Below, piece after piece: positions 1-7,093 of a stretch of DNA of 11,139 nucleotides. Origin of the DNA: Dehalococcoidia bacterium (lineage in GTDB: Bacteria > Chloroflexota > Dehalococcoidia > GIF9 > AB-539-J10); NCBI GenBank assembly GCA_030669525.1, contig DAOVDO010000015.1, positions 1-11,139 on the forward strand. The letters are read 5' to 3'. The translations under genes and the position numbers were made by a program. The stretch's first letter is position 1; every line of letters starts with the position of its first letter. Below the pieces are notes generated by a model. That model saw only the letters and a program-made list of their open reading frames with translations, was not told the DNA's origin and did not search any database.

Positions 1-454
1 CTTGCTGCAAATGGGTATAGCCAGGCATAATGATGAGTTTATTTGACTCAGCCAGTTCTACGAGTGAACTTTGCAAGGCTGTTAGCTCCTCGATGGTTGT
101 CAGGGTTTCCTCTTTGAGAAAGAGGCGTAAATCCAAAGCCACCTGGTCATTCCTGGAACGAGCGGTGTGGAGCTTTCCAGCCACGTCTCCTATCTTGTCA
201 AACAATCTGGCTTCGATATTTATATGTATATCTTCAAGCTCAGTTCTAAACTGGAATTCCCCTCGGTCAATCTCCTGGCAAATAGAAGACAACCCATCAA
301 TTATAGTGTTGGCATCGCACTCATCTATAATTCCTTCCCTTGATAGCATCTTGACATGTGCCATACTTCCCCTGATGTCATGGCGATATAATCGCCGGTC
401 GAAGGGGATAGAGGCCACGTAATTCTTCACTAATTCTTTTTTCTCTGTTAGCAT
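1..454 (-). CDS. argH: Argininosuccinate lyase, N-terminal part (cut by window edge)
   Basis: Cleaves argininosuccinate to arginine and fumarate, the last step of arginine synthesis, in the cytoplasm. About 151 N-terminal residues are visible. Clear family blocks are SIPFDRRLYRHDIRGS (residues 15-30), EDIHINIEARL (74-84), the GKLHTARSRNDQV stretch (93-105) and MPGYTHLQ (143-150). These belong to the fumarase/aspartase superfamily lyase fold; the catalytic C-terminal half is outside the window. The ATG at 454 overlaps the argG stop (TAATG), which implies translational coupling, with GGAAAG just upstream. Oddity: family members usually begin with a WGGRF-type segment about 20 residues before the SIxFD block. 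Here the ATG lies only 14 residues before it, and the in-frame codons upstream, inside argG, read PGKLM at the aligned place. The N-terminal arm therefore looks shortened or diverged. Confidence 0.96.
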   Translation of the reverse strand, partial: MLTEKKELVKNYVASIPFDRRLYRHDIRGSMAHVKMLSREGIIDECDANTIIDGLSSICQEIDRGEFQFRTELEDIHINIEARLFDKIGDVAGKLHTARSRNDQVALDLRLFLKEETLTTIEELTALQSSLVELAESNKLIIMPGYTHLQQ

Positions 455-1662
455 TAGCTTTCCTGGTGAAATGGTGATTGTACTTGAGCCTGGGTTCTTA
501 CTGGCAGTCCCCAGATATGGATAAAACCAGGGGAGTCACTCTGATCGAAGACATCACCCTTATCATAGGTAGCGAGGCTGTAATCGTATAGAGAGTAAGG
601 CGATTTCCTGCCCACTATTTGGCAATTGCCTTTGTGTAGTTTAACTTTAACTGTACCGGTAACATATCTTTGAGAGCTCTCAACATAAGCGGATAAATCC
701 TGGCGGAAGGCGCTGAACCATAATCCGTTATAGACAAGGTCAGCATATTCAATGGCTACTTTGTTCTTAAAGCGGAGCTGTTCCTTGGTCAATACCATAT
801 CTTCCAGGGCTTGGTGAGCTTTGAGTAGCACTGTGGATGCAGGGGCCTCGTAAATCTCCCTCGATTTTATACCCACCAGCCTGTTTTCAATATGATCGAT
901 TCTGCCTACTCCATGCTCACCAGCCAGTTGGTGAATTTTCTGGACAAGCATGATACTGTTTAACTTTTCGTTATTGAGACTCGTAGGTAGTCCCTTTTCA
1001 AAGCCGATTTCAATATAGCAAGGTTGCGCCGGTGTTTCCTTAAGCCCTTTTGTCCAGGCAAAGACATCCTCGGGAGGTTCATTCCAGGGGTTCTCCAGCA
1101 TACCGCATTCAATAGCCCTTCCCCACAGGTTCTCATCAATGGAATATGGGCTAGCCTTTGTGATAGGAATGGGGATGTTGTGCTGCTGGGCGTAGGTGAT
1201 AGTTTGCTCTCGAGTCATATCCCACTCTCTGGCTGGAGCTATTATTTTGAGTTCAGGGGCGAGGGCAGCTACGCTTACATCAAATCTTACCTGATCATTT
1301 CCCTTGCCGGTGCAGCCGTGAGCTACAGCAGTGGCGCCTTCTTTTTTAGCTATGTTCACCATAAGCTGGGCAATAAGGGGACGCCCTAGTGCTGTGGCCA
1401 GGGGGTATTGCCCTTCATAGATGGCGTCAGCTTGGAGGGCGGGGAATACGAAGGAGTTGATGAAAATTTCTCTGGCATCGGTTACCAGCGCTTCTATAGC
1501 TCCTAAGTCCAGTGCCTTTTGTCTGATGGATTCCAGATTAGCCACATTGCCTATATCCACAGTAAAGGCAATAACATCCAGGCCATATCTTTCCTTAATC
1601 CACTTTATAGCTACAGATGTGTCGAGGCCACCACTGTAAGCTAACACTACCCTGTCTAACAT
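454..1662 (-). CDS. argG: Argininosuccinate synthase
   Basis: ATP-dependent condensation of citrulline and aspartate to argininosuccinate, the penultimate step of arginine synthesis; a cytoplasmic homotetramer in the family. The 402 residues match the usual length of about 400. The N-type ATP pyrophosphatase loop AYSGGLDTS is at residues 8-16. The substrate-binding block AHGCTGKGNDQVRF is at 114-127, and SPYSLYDYSLATYD near the C-terminus is typical of the family. The ATG at 1662 has AAGGAGG (1671-1677) 8 nt upstream, so the start is well supported. The gene follows argD after 24 nt, and its TAA stop shares a base with the argH ATG. Fourth gene of the argJBDGH operon. Nothing unusual. Confidence 0.98.
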   Translation of the reverse strand: MLDRVVLAYSGGLDTSVAIKWIKERYGLDVIAFTVDIGNVANLESIRQKALDLGAIEALVTDAREIFINSFVFPALQADAIYEGQYPLATALGRPLIAQLMVNIAKKEGATAVAHGCTGKGNDQVRFDVSVAALAPELKIIAPAREWDMTREQTITYAQQHNIPIPITKASPYSIDENLWGRAIECGMLENPWNEPPEDVFAWTKGLKETPAQPCYIEIGFEKGLPTSLNNEKLNSIMLVQKIHQLAGEHGVGRIDHIENRLVGIKSREIYEAPASTVLLKAHQALEDMVLTKEQLRFKNKVAIEYADLVYNGLWFSAFRQDLSAYVESSQRYVTGTVKVKLHKGNCQIVGRKSPYSLYDYSLATYDKGDVFDQSDSPGFIHIWGLPVRTQAQVQSPFHQES

Positions 1663-1686
1663 TTTAATAACCTCCTTGTTATGGCC

Positions 1687-2880
1687 TCAGAGTTCTGTTC
1701 CCTCCAGGACGGTCTCCAGAATGCTGACCGCTTCATCTACCTCTCTCTCAGTAATAATAAGGGGGGGAATGAAGCGGATGGCATCTGGCTTAACTCTGTT
1801 AACTAGCAAACCTTTTTTCATACAGGCCAGGGTTATTTCCTCAGCAATTGTATCATTAAATTCTAAAGCTATCAGTAGCCCCCGCCCCCTTACCTCGGTA
1901 ATAAAATCAAATTGCCGTTTTAGGGTTTCTAGCCTGGCCATAAAGTAATTTCCTACCCGTTTAGCTTTTCCAGGTATACCATGTTCAATGATGTATTTCA
2001 CGGTAGCGTAAGCAGCAGCACAAACTAAAGGATTACCTCCAAAAGTGGAACCATGCTCACCAGGGGCAAAGACAGAAACATGCTCTTTAGCCAGTAAGGC
2101 GCCAATGGGAACTCCACTGCCCAATCCCTTGGCGAGTGTAATTATATCAGGTTCAACCTGGTACTGCTCATAGGCAAAAAGGGTTCCCGTGCGCCCGATA
2201 CCTGTTTGAATCTCATCCAGAATAAAAATTATTCCCTGCTCATGACACCAACGCTCTATCTCCTTGAGGTAGTTATCTTCAGGTACATTAACCCCACCTT
2301 CACCCTGTATTGGCTCCAGAATAACACCGCAAGTTTGCTCGGTTGTTGCTTGCTTGATTGCCTCACTGTTGTTGTAGTCCACATTAATGAAACCGGTGGG
2401 CAAAGGAATATAGGGTTCCTGGAATTTACTCTGGCCTGTGGCAGCGGTCATTGCCAGAGTCCGCCCATGAAATGAACCATGAGTTGTGATTATTTCATGG
2501 GCACCATTGAGGTGAAGTTTTCCATACCGTCGAGCCAGTTTCACTGCTCCCTCGTTAGCCTCGGCGCCGCTATTGCAAAAGAAAATCCTGTCAAGGCAAC
2601 TATTCTCTATCAGAAGTTGTGCCAGTTGTATTTGCGGGATGGTATAGAATTGATTTGATGCCTGGATTAAGCTCTTCGCCTGTTTCTCTAGAGCTTCGAC
2701 CACTACCTGCGGGCAATGTCCCAGGCTATCAACAGCCCAGCCAGCGATAAAGTCAAGGTATTTCTTTCCCTGGTCATCCCAGACCCAGGCGCCCTGACCA
2801 CGGACCAGAGTCAGTGGAGATCTATTAAATGTTCTGAGGAATAGCTTTTGCTCTAATTCCTGCCAGTTATTTTGGCACAA
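1687..2880 (-). CDS. argD: Acetylornithine aminotransferase (class III, PLP)
   Basis: PLP-dependent transamination of N-acetylglutamate semialdehyde with glutamate to N-acetylornithine; related enzymes also act on ornithine or succinyl-diaminopimelate, so side activities are possible. With the chosen start the protein has 397 residues. It has the cofactor phosphate-binding NSGAEANEGAVKLAR stretch near 103-117, the GSFHGRT block near 135-141, LDEIQTGIGRTG near 221-232 with the PLP-contacting Asp, and the Schiff-base lysine in LAKGLGSG at about K251. The frame opens at a GTG at 2898, but I prefer the TTG at 2880: GGAGG (2889-2893) sits 8 nt before it, and the family N-terminus needs no longer leader. 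With that start it overlaps the 3' end of argB by 14 nt. Third gene of the arg operon. Confidence 0.96.
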   Translation of the reverse strand: MCQNNWQELEQKLFLRTFNRSPLTLVRGQGAWVWDDQGKKYLDFIAGWAVDSLGHCPQVVVEALEKQAKSLIQASNQFYTIPQIQLAQLLIENSCLDRIFFCNSGAEANEGAVKLARRYGKLHLNGAHEIITTHGSFHGRTLAMTAATGQSKFQEPYIPLPTGFINVDYNNSEAIKQATTEQTCGVILEPIQGEGGVNVPEDNYLKEIERWCHEQGIIFILDEIQTGIGRTGTLFAYEQYQVEPDIITLAKGLGSGVPIGALLAKEHVSVFAPGEHGSTFGGNPLVCAAAYATVKYIIEHGIPGKAKRVGNYFMARLETLKRQFDFITEVRGRGLLIALEFNDTIAEEITLACMKKGLLVNRVKPDAIRFIPPLIITEREVDEAVSILETVLEGTEL

Positions 2881-3649
2881 TAGTGGTTCCTCCAACACCG
2901 TTATTTATCTCATTGAGTAGAGCATGGGATGTTGTACCGTTGATAATCCGAGCTACAGACACTGTGGTCAGGGCTTTAAGGCAGGCTTCTATTTTAGGAA
3001 TCATCCCTCCTGAAGCTGTGCCTGAGCTGAGCATCTCTCTCGCATCAGCAGCATTGATTTTGGATAGTATCTGCCCTGAGTCATCATAGATTCCGTCTAC
3101 ATCGGTTAAAAAGATGAGTTTATCTGCGCTTAGCGCAGCCGCGATTTCACCAGCGGCGGCATCTCCGTTGACATTAAGCAGCGTTGTCCTGTTCCCCACT
3201 GATCCAAAGCTTATTGGCGACACTACTGGCATGTAACCTGCATCCAATAGTAGTTTAACTGGAGTGGGGTCAACCTTTACAATCTTACCTGCATAACCCA
3301 GGTCAGGGCTCTTAGTAGCTGCCTGCAGTAAATTGCCGTCGCTTCCGCTTAATCCTATGGCTTTACCTTTCAGCGCTTGAATGGCTACTACCAGCTCTTT
3401 GTTCACCAGACCGCCAAGCACGGCAGCCACTATCTTCAGGCTCTCGGCATCGGTAACCCTCAGCCCTTTGATAAAGCTGGTGGGAATGCCAAGCCTGGCG
3501 AGCCAGTCAGTAACTGTTTGAGCACCACCGTGAACCACGACCAGAGGTATCCCTTGCCTCTGAAGTGTTACCAGATCTTCCAGGGTGGTATCATGATTGC
3601 CCAGTGTGCTGCCACCAATCTTAACTACAATAGTCTTCTTCTGTAGCAT
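2867..3649 (-). CDS. argB: Acetylglutamate kinase
   Basis: Phosphorylates N-acetylglutamate to N-acetylglutamyl phosphate (amino acid kinase family). 260 residues. Visible sites are K10 with the GGS turn (KIGGS, 10-14), HGGA at 40-43 in place of the commoner HGGG, GLRVTDAESL at 62-71, SGSDGN at 101-106, NVNGDAAAG at 159-167 with the catalytic Asp at about 163, FLTDVDGIYDD at 180-190, and SGGMIPKIEA at 213-222 with K219. The N-terminus starts right at the first strand and lacks the extra helix of hexameric, arginine-inhibited enzymes, so it resembles the short E. coli form; arginine insensitivity is an inference. The ATG at 3649 overlaps the argJ stop (TAATG), and its 3' end overlaps argD. Second gene of the operon. 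Confidence 0.97.
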   Translation of the reverse strand: MLQKKTIVVKIGGSTLGNHDTTLEDLVTLQRQGIPLVVVHGGAQTVTDWLARLGIPTSFIKGLRVTDAESLKIVAAVLGGLVNKELVVAIQALKGKAIGLSGSDGNLLQAATKSPDLGYAGKIVKVDPTPVKLLLDAGYMPVVSPISFGSVGNRTTLLNVNGDAAAGEIAAALSADKLIFLTDVDGIYDDSGQILSKINAADAREMLSSGTASGGMIPKIEACLKALTTVSVARIINGTTSHALLNEINNGVGGTTIVPK

Positions 3650-4848
3650 TACGTTGAATAAGCACTGTTTATAGTAACATATTCCTCAGACAGGTCGCAG
3701 CCCCAGGCAGTAGCTTTAGCATGTCCCAGGTGAAGAGATACTTTAATAACTACGCTATCACTGTTGCTTAAAGTCAGTTCCATTTCTTCTTTGCTGAAAA
3801 TTGTGGGATTACCTTGCTTCATAACGCAGACCTCGTCCAAATAGACGTCCAGTTTATCTTCTCTTATCTCTACACCGCTTCGCCCCATGGCAGCAACGAT
3901 GCGTCCCCAATTAGGGTCATTGCCATGTACTGCTGTTTTTACCAGTGTTGAGCTGGCAATAGTACGAGCTGCGCGACGTGCCTCTGCTTGATTTATGGCT
4001 CCTTCTACAGTAACTTCTACAAGCTTGGTTGCTCCTTCCCCATCTCGGGCTATAGATTTGGCTAGATAAATGCAGACTTCATTCAAAGCTTCCTGGAAAG
4101 TTCTGCCGTTATTCCCATCGATTATTTCATTGCCAGCTAAGCCATTAGCTAATAGAAAAACAGAGTCGCTGGGGCTGGTGTCTCCATCGATGCTAATTAA
4201 ATTAAAGGAGATATTCACTGCTTCCTGCAGTGATGATTGTAAAAAGTCAGTATCTACCACTGCGTTAGTGGTAATAAAGCAAAGCATAGTAGCCATATCA
4301 GGGTGAATCATACCTGCTCCCTTGGCAACTCCAGCGATGATGATTTCGCTATTCGCTATATCGAGACGGAATGCAATCTCTTTAGGCTTGGTGTCAGTGG
4401 TCATAATTGCCCTGGCTAAGTCGTGGCCTCCATCCTGGCTGAGTGTTATTCTCTCGATTCCATTTCTGATGCAGTACATGGGCAAAGGTATTCCGATTAT
4501 GCCAGTGCTGGCTACAAGGATATCCTCAACCCCCAGGGATAATTTTTTTGCTGTCAGTATTGCCATTTCGTAGGCATCGGCTATGCTTTGCTTACCAGCG
4601 CAGGCATTGGCACATCCCGAATTTACCACGACTGCCTGTGCCTGTCGTTTTGATAGATGTCTTTGAGATAGGAGAACGGGCGCTGGCTTGATCCGGTTGG
4701 TGGTAAATGTACCAACAGCGATGCAGGGTATCTTAGAGTGGAGGATGGCTAAATCAAGCTCGTGTTTACATTTTATCCCGGCATGGAATGCCCCGGCCAG
4801 GAATCCTGGAGTGGAAGTAATGGTGCCCGAAGGAATTAACTTAAGCAT
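3649..4848 (-). CDS. argJ: Bifunctional glutamate N-acetyltransferase / ornithine acetyltransferase
   Basis: Moves the acetyl group from N-acetylornithine to glutamate, giving ornithine and regenerating N-acetylglutamate; bifunctional members also acetylate glutamate from acetyl-CoA. With the ATG at 4848 it has 399 residues, the usual length. The self-cleavage and nucleophile motif KGAGMIHPDMATML is present, with cleavage expected between A186 and T187. The oxyanion block STGIIG is at 114-119, DGDTSPSDS at 221-229, and the C-terminal AWGCDLSEEYVTINSAYST block is intact. The frame continues upstream to a TTG at 4935, but those 29 residues do not look like family sequence. An in-frame ATG at 4887 with AAGGTG before it is the main rival start; the 4848 ATG has no good Shine-Dalgarno. 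First gene of argJBDGH; no argC precedes it. Confidence 0.96.
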   Translation of the reverse strand: MLKLIPSGTITSTPGFLAGAFHAGIKCKHELDLAILHSKIPCIAVGTFTTNRIKPAPVLLSQRHLSKRQAQAVVVNSGCANACAGKQSIADAYEMAILTAKKLSLGVEDILVASTGIIGIPLPMYCIRNGIERITLSQDGGHDLARAIMTTDTKPKEIAFRLDIANSEIIIAGVAKGAGMIHPDMATMLCFITTNAVVDTDFLQSSLQEAVNISFNLISIDGDTSPSDSVFLLANGLAGNEIIDGNNGRTFQEALNEVCIYLAKSIARDGEGATKLVEVTVEGAINQAEARRAARTIASSTLVKTAVHGNDPNWGRIVAAMGRSGVEIREDKLDVYLDEVCVMKQGNPTIFSKEEMELTLSNSDSVVIKVSLHLGHAKATAWGCDLSEEYVTINSAYST

Positions 4849-4875
4849 GGGACTTTGATTAGAAAAACAGTTAAC

Positions 4876-4904
4876 ACTATAGCACATAACACCTTGCTTG
4901 TTCA
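4876..4904 (-). promoter_or_regulatory. Candidate sigma70-type promoter for argJ operon
   Basis: On the minus strand TGAACA (4899-4904) is followed after exactly 17 nt by TATAGT (4876-4881), matching TTGACA at 4 of 6 and TATAAT at 5 of 6 positions. Transcription would begin near 4869, about 20 nt before the ATG at 4848. That supports this start but would exclude the rival ATG at 4887. No clear arginine-repressor operator overlaps it. Confidence 0.45.
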
Positions 4905-4995
4905 CGTTACTCTGGTTAAGGTGGGTGAATAGCAATCTGTGTTGTCATTCATCTAGATTTTCTTTGGCTTTTGTGTTAGAACAATGATGTAGATT

Positions 4996-5077
4996 GTCTA
5001 TATATGGGCATATCCTGGCAGGGGAAGATTGAATAGGCTCAGACTTCCCCTGCCAGATGCATCGACTATGTATAGTC
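4996..5077. repeat. Long imperfect inverted repeat / stem-loop between argJ and lipoprotein gene
   Basis: The core is a perfect 13-bp inverted repeat, CTGGCAGGGGAAG at 5015-5027 and its complement at 5044-5056, around a 16-nt loop. The symmetry continues outward imperfectly. GCAT (5008-5011) pairs with ATGC (5057-5060) across a 3-nt bulge. GTCTATATAT (4996-5005) pairs with ATGTATAGTC (5068-5077) with two mismatches. The right outer arm is itself a near palindrome (GACTAT-GT-ATAGTC, 5064-5077). It lies 20 nt past the stop of the repeat lipoprotein gene, so it may end that transcript or protect its 3' end. No U-tract follows on either strand, so it is not a standard intrinsic terminator. A small mobile repeat is the alternative. 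Confidence 0.7.
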
Positions 5078-5096
5078 TAATTGCCAGTTATATATT

Positions 5097-7091
5097 TCAT
5101 AATAGGCCGCCCTGAAACTCGAAGTGTAAAGTAAAGGTCAGGCTACCTCCGGGTTCCAGATTTCCTGTATGCGGGGTGATTTTGATTAGCTGTGATTGGT
5201 GAGGTCCACCTGAATTATAGATAATGGTATAGCTTCCCTCCGGGCAATCACTGAAGCTATCGGGAACGGAGGAACTGGAGTCCATGTATGGACCGTGCAC
5301 GGTATAGCTAACATCTCCCGACCAGGGTTCCCCATCAAGGGTGGCATTAACTGTTATAGTGCCTTTGGCTTGTGAATGGAAGTGTAAAGTGAAGGTTATG
5401 GTGCCACCTGGAGATAAGGTCTGTCTTGGTGATGGCGAAATACGGCCTAATGTTGCTCCAATAGGACCTCCTGAATGATAGTTTACAGTATAATCTCCAG
5501 CAGGGAGGTTCCTGAAGGTATCGGGCATATTAGAACTGCGGTCTTCTCCGTGTGGTCCGTGTATGCCATAGTCGATTGTTCCTGAGCCAATAGCGGTCTC
5601 CCATGGTTTCCCATCAAGAGTAGCATTGACTTTTACAGTGCCATTAGCTTGCGAATGGAACTGTAAAGTAAAGGTTATAGTGTCACCCGGAGACACGTTC
5701 TGATCTGACGATGGCGAAATACGGCCCAATGTTGCTCCAGTAGGACCTCCCGAGCGATAATTTAAGCTGTAGTCTCCAGCAGGCATGTTTCTGAAGGTGT
5801 CGGGCATATTAGTACTGCGGTCCTCCCCGTGTGGTCCATGTATGCCGTATTCAATCCTGCCTGAACCAATATCGGTCTCCCAGGGTTCACCATCAAGTGT
5901 GGCTTTGACCTTTACAGTACTGGTAGCCTGTGATGAATAGAAGTTTAAGGTGAAGGTTATCCTGTCATTGGGATATACAGTCTGTGTCGGTGATGGTGAA
6001 ATACTGGCAAGTGTTGCTCCAAAAGGTCCACCTGAACGATAGCTTACAGTGTAAGTCCCTGCAGGTAACTTGTCAAAGCTATCGGACACGTAGGAGCCGC
6101 TGTCGTTGTATGGTCCGTGTATTGTGTACTGGACCTTTCCTGACCAGGATGAACCATCGACGGTGGCTTTGACTCTTATGGTGCTGGTAGCTTGAGAGTG
6201 GAAGTTCAGGGTAAAGGTTAACGATCCATCGGAGGATAGGTGCTGTGTTGGCGATGGGGAAATGCTGCCCAGGGTTGCCCCGGTGGGGCCATGGGAGTAA
6301 TAGTGTACAGTATAATCCCCAGAAGGCAGGTTGCTAAAGGTGTTGGGTGACGAAGAGCTGGAAAACTCTTTTTGTCCTTGCAGGGAGTAACTGACTTTGC
6401 CAGACCAGGATGAACCATCGAGAGTAGCTTTAACCTTTATGGAGCCGGGAGCCTGGGAATGGAAGTTCAAGTTGAAGGTTATGGAGCCACCGGCGGATAA
6501 CGTCTGCGTTGCCGATGGAGTGAGATTGGTTAGAGTAGCCCCCTCGGGGCCACCTGAGCTATAGCCTATGGTATAGTCTCCGGGAGGCAGGTTGCTGAAG
6601 GTTTGAGGAGCGGAAGAGCCTGAATTGGTCTTTGGGCCGGTGATGGTGTAGTTGATAGCACCTGACCATTGCGAACCATTGAGTATGATATTAACCACTA
6701 TGGTGCCTGTGGAGGGAGCAGGAGGAGTTGGTGCAGGGCTTGGGGTTTGGAAGCACCAGTAAGGGGTCCAGCCTGATGTTTGCCCGCCCTTGTTTGCGCT
6801 CACGCGCCAGTAGTAAGTCTTGCCGTCGGTCAATTTACCTGAAGGGACAGAATAGCTTGGACCGGAGATGGACGTTTTATCGATGACGAGGTCCTGGAAA
6901 TTGCTATCGGTTGCCATCTCAAGTTGATAAGTGGCATCTGGTTGGGTACAGGACCAGGCAAATATTGGGGTGAGCGAGGAAACTGAGCTGCCATTTGCTG
7001 GTGATTGTAAGGTAACGGTTAATGCAGGCGGTGGAGTGCAGCCCAGCAAAGCAACAAGGATTACCAGTAATAATGCTATATATTTTTGCAT
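5097..7091 (-). CDS. Lipoprotein with one Fn3-like domain and six tandem beta-rich repeats
   Basis: 664 residues from the ATG at 7091, which has AGGAGG (7098-7103) 6 nt upstream; the frame also opens at a TTG at 7097, but that lies against the ribosome site. A hydrophobic leader ends in a lipobox (VALLGC) with the lipidation cysteine at 18, so the mature protein is probably anchored to the outer face of the membrane. Residues ~27-117 read like a fibronectin-III/Ig-like fold (SPANG start, TYYWRVSA core, W near the end), with C48 and C113 possibly forming a disulfide. A Pro-rich linker (118-129) follows. Six repeats then run at about 130-216, 217-303, 304-391, 392-484, 485-577 and 578-664. Each has LDGxxW, Y-x-I-x-GP, LPAGDYTVxYxSGGPxGATL, ISPSPTQ and ITFTLNF. 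No catalytic motif is visible. An adhesive or scaffold role is a guess. Last gene of a three-gene operon. Confidence 0.9.
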   Translation of the reverse strand: MQKYIALLLVILVALLGCTPPPALTVTLQSPANGSSVSSLTPIFAWSCTQPDATYQLEMATDSNFQDLVIDKTSISGPSYSVPSGKLTDGKTYYWRVSANKGGQTSGWTPYWCFQTPSPAPTPPAPSTGTIVVNIILNGSQWSGAINYTITGPKTNSGSSAPQTFSNLPPGDYTIGYSSGGPEGATLTNLTPSATQTLSAGGSITFNLNFHSQAPGSIKVKATLDGSSWSGKVSYSLQGQKEFSSSSSPNTFSNLPSGDYTVHYYSHGPTGATLGSISPSPTQHLSSDGSLTFTLNFHSQATSTIRVKATVDGSSWSGKVQYTIHGPYNDSGSYVSDSFDKLPAGTYTVSYRSGGPFGATLASISPSPTQTVYPNDRITFTLNFYSSQATSTVKVKATLDGEPWETDIGSGRIEYGIHGPHGEDRSTNMPDTFRNMPAGDYSLNYRSGGPTGATLGRISPSSDQNVSPGDTITFTLQFHSQANGTVKVNATLDGKPWETAIGSGTIDYGIHGPHGEDRSSNMPDTFRNLPAGDYTVNYHSGGPIGATLGRISPSPRQTLSPGGTITFTLHFHSQAKGTITVNATLDGEPWSGDVSYTVHGPYMDSSSSVPDSFSDCPEGSYTIIYNSGGPHQSQLIKITPHTGNLEPGGSLTFTLHFEFQGGLL
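5100..6704 (-). repeat. Six-copy tandem coding repeat (261-279 bp units)
   Basis: In transcript order the units lie at about 6444-6704, 6183-6443, 5919-6182, 5640-5918, 5361-5639 and 5100-5360. Units 4 and 5 are 93 codons each and about 81% identical in protein (18 differences by my count). They share a 5-residue insertion after the conserved Trp (ETDIGSG or ETAIGSG where the others have SG) plus one further residue before the PDTF segment. The other units are 87-88 codons and more diverged, so 4 and 5 are probably the most recent duplication. The repeated DNA may recombine or cause assembly collapse. Confidence 0.9.
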
Positions 7092-7093
7092 GT

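Noticed and set aside
30..422. 130-codon open frame on the plus strand
   Set aside because: It is an antisense shadow of argH, whose minus-strand reading shows clear family motifs; the plus frame has no recognisable content.
4926..4951. TGAAT and ATTCA half-sites upstream of argJ resembling an ArgR box
   Set aside because: The half-sites are in inverted orientation but about 16 nt apart, far more than in a real 18-bp arginine box, and they lie upstream of the predicted promoter.
5100..6704. Tandem array considered as CRISPR or non-coding satellite
   Set aside because: The units are 261-279 bp, stay in one reading frame and diverge as protein repeats; there is no short repeat-spacer pattern.
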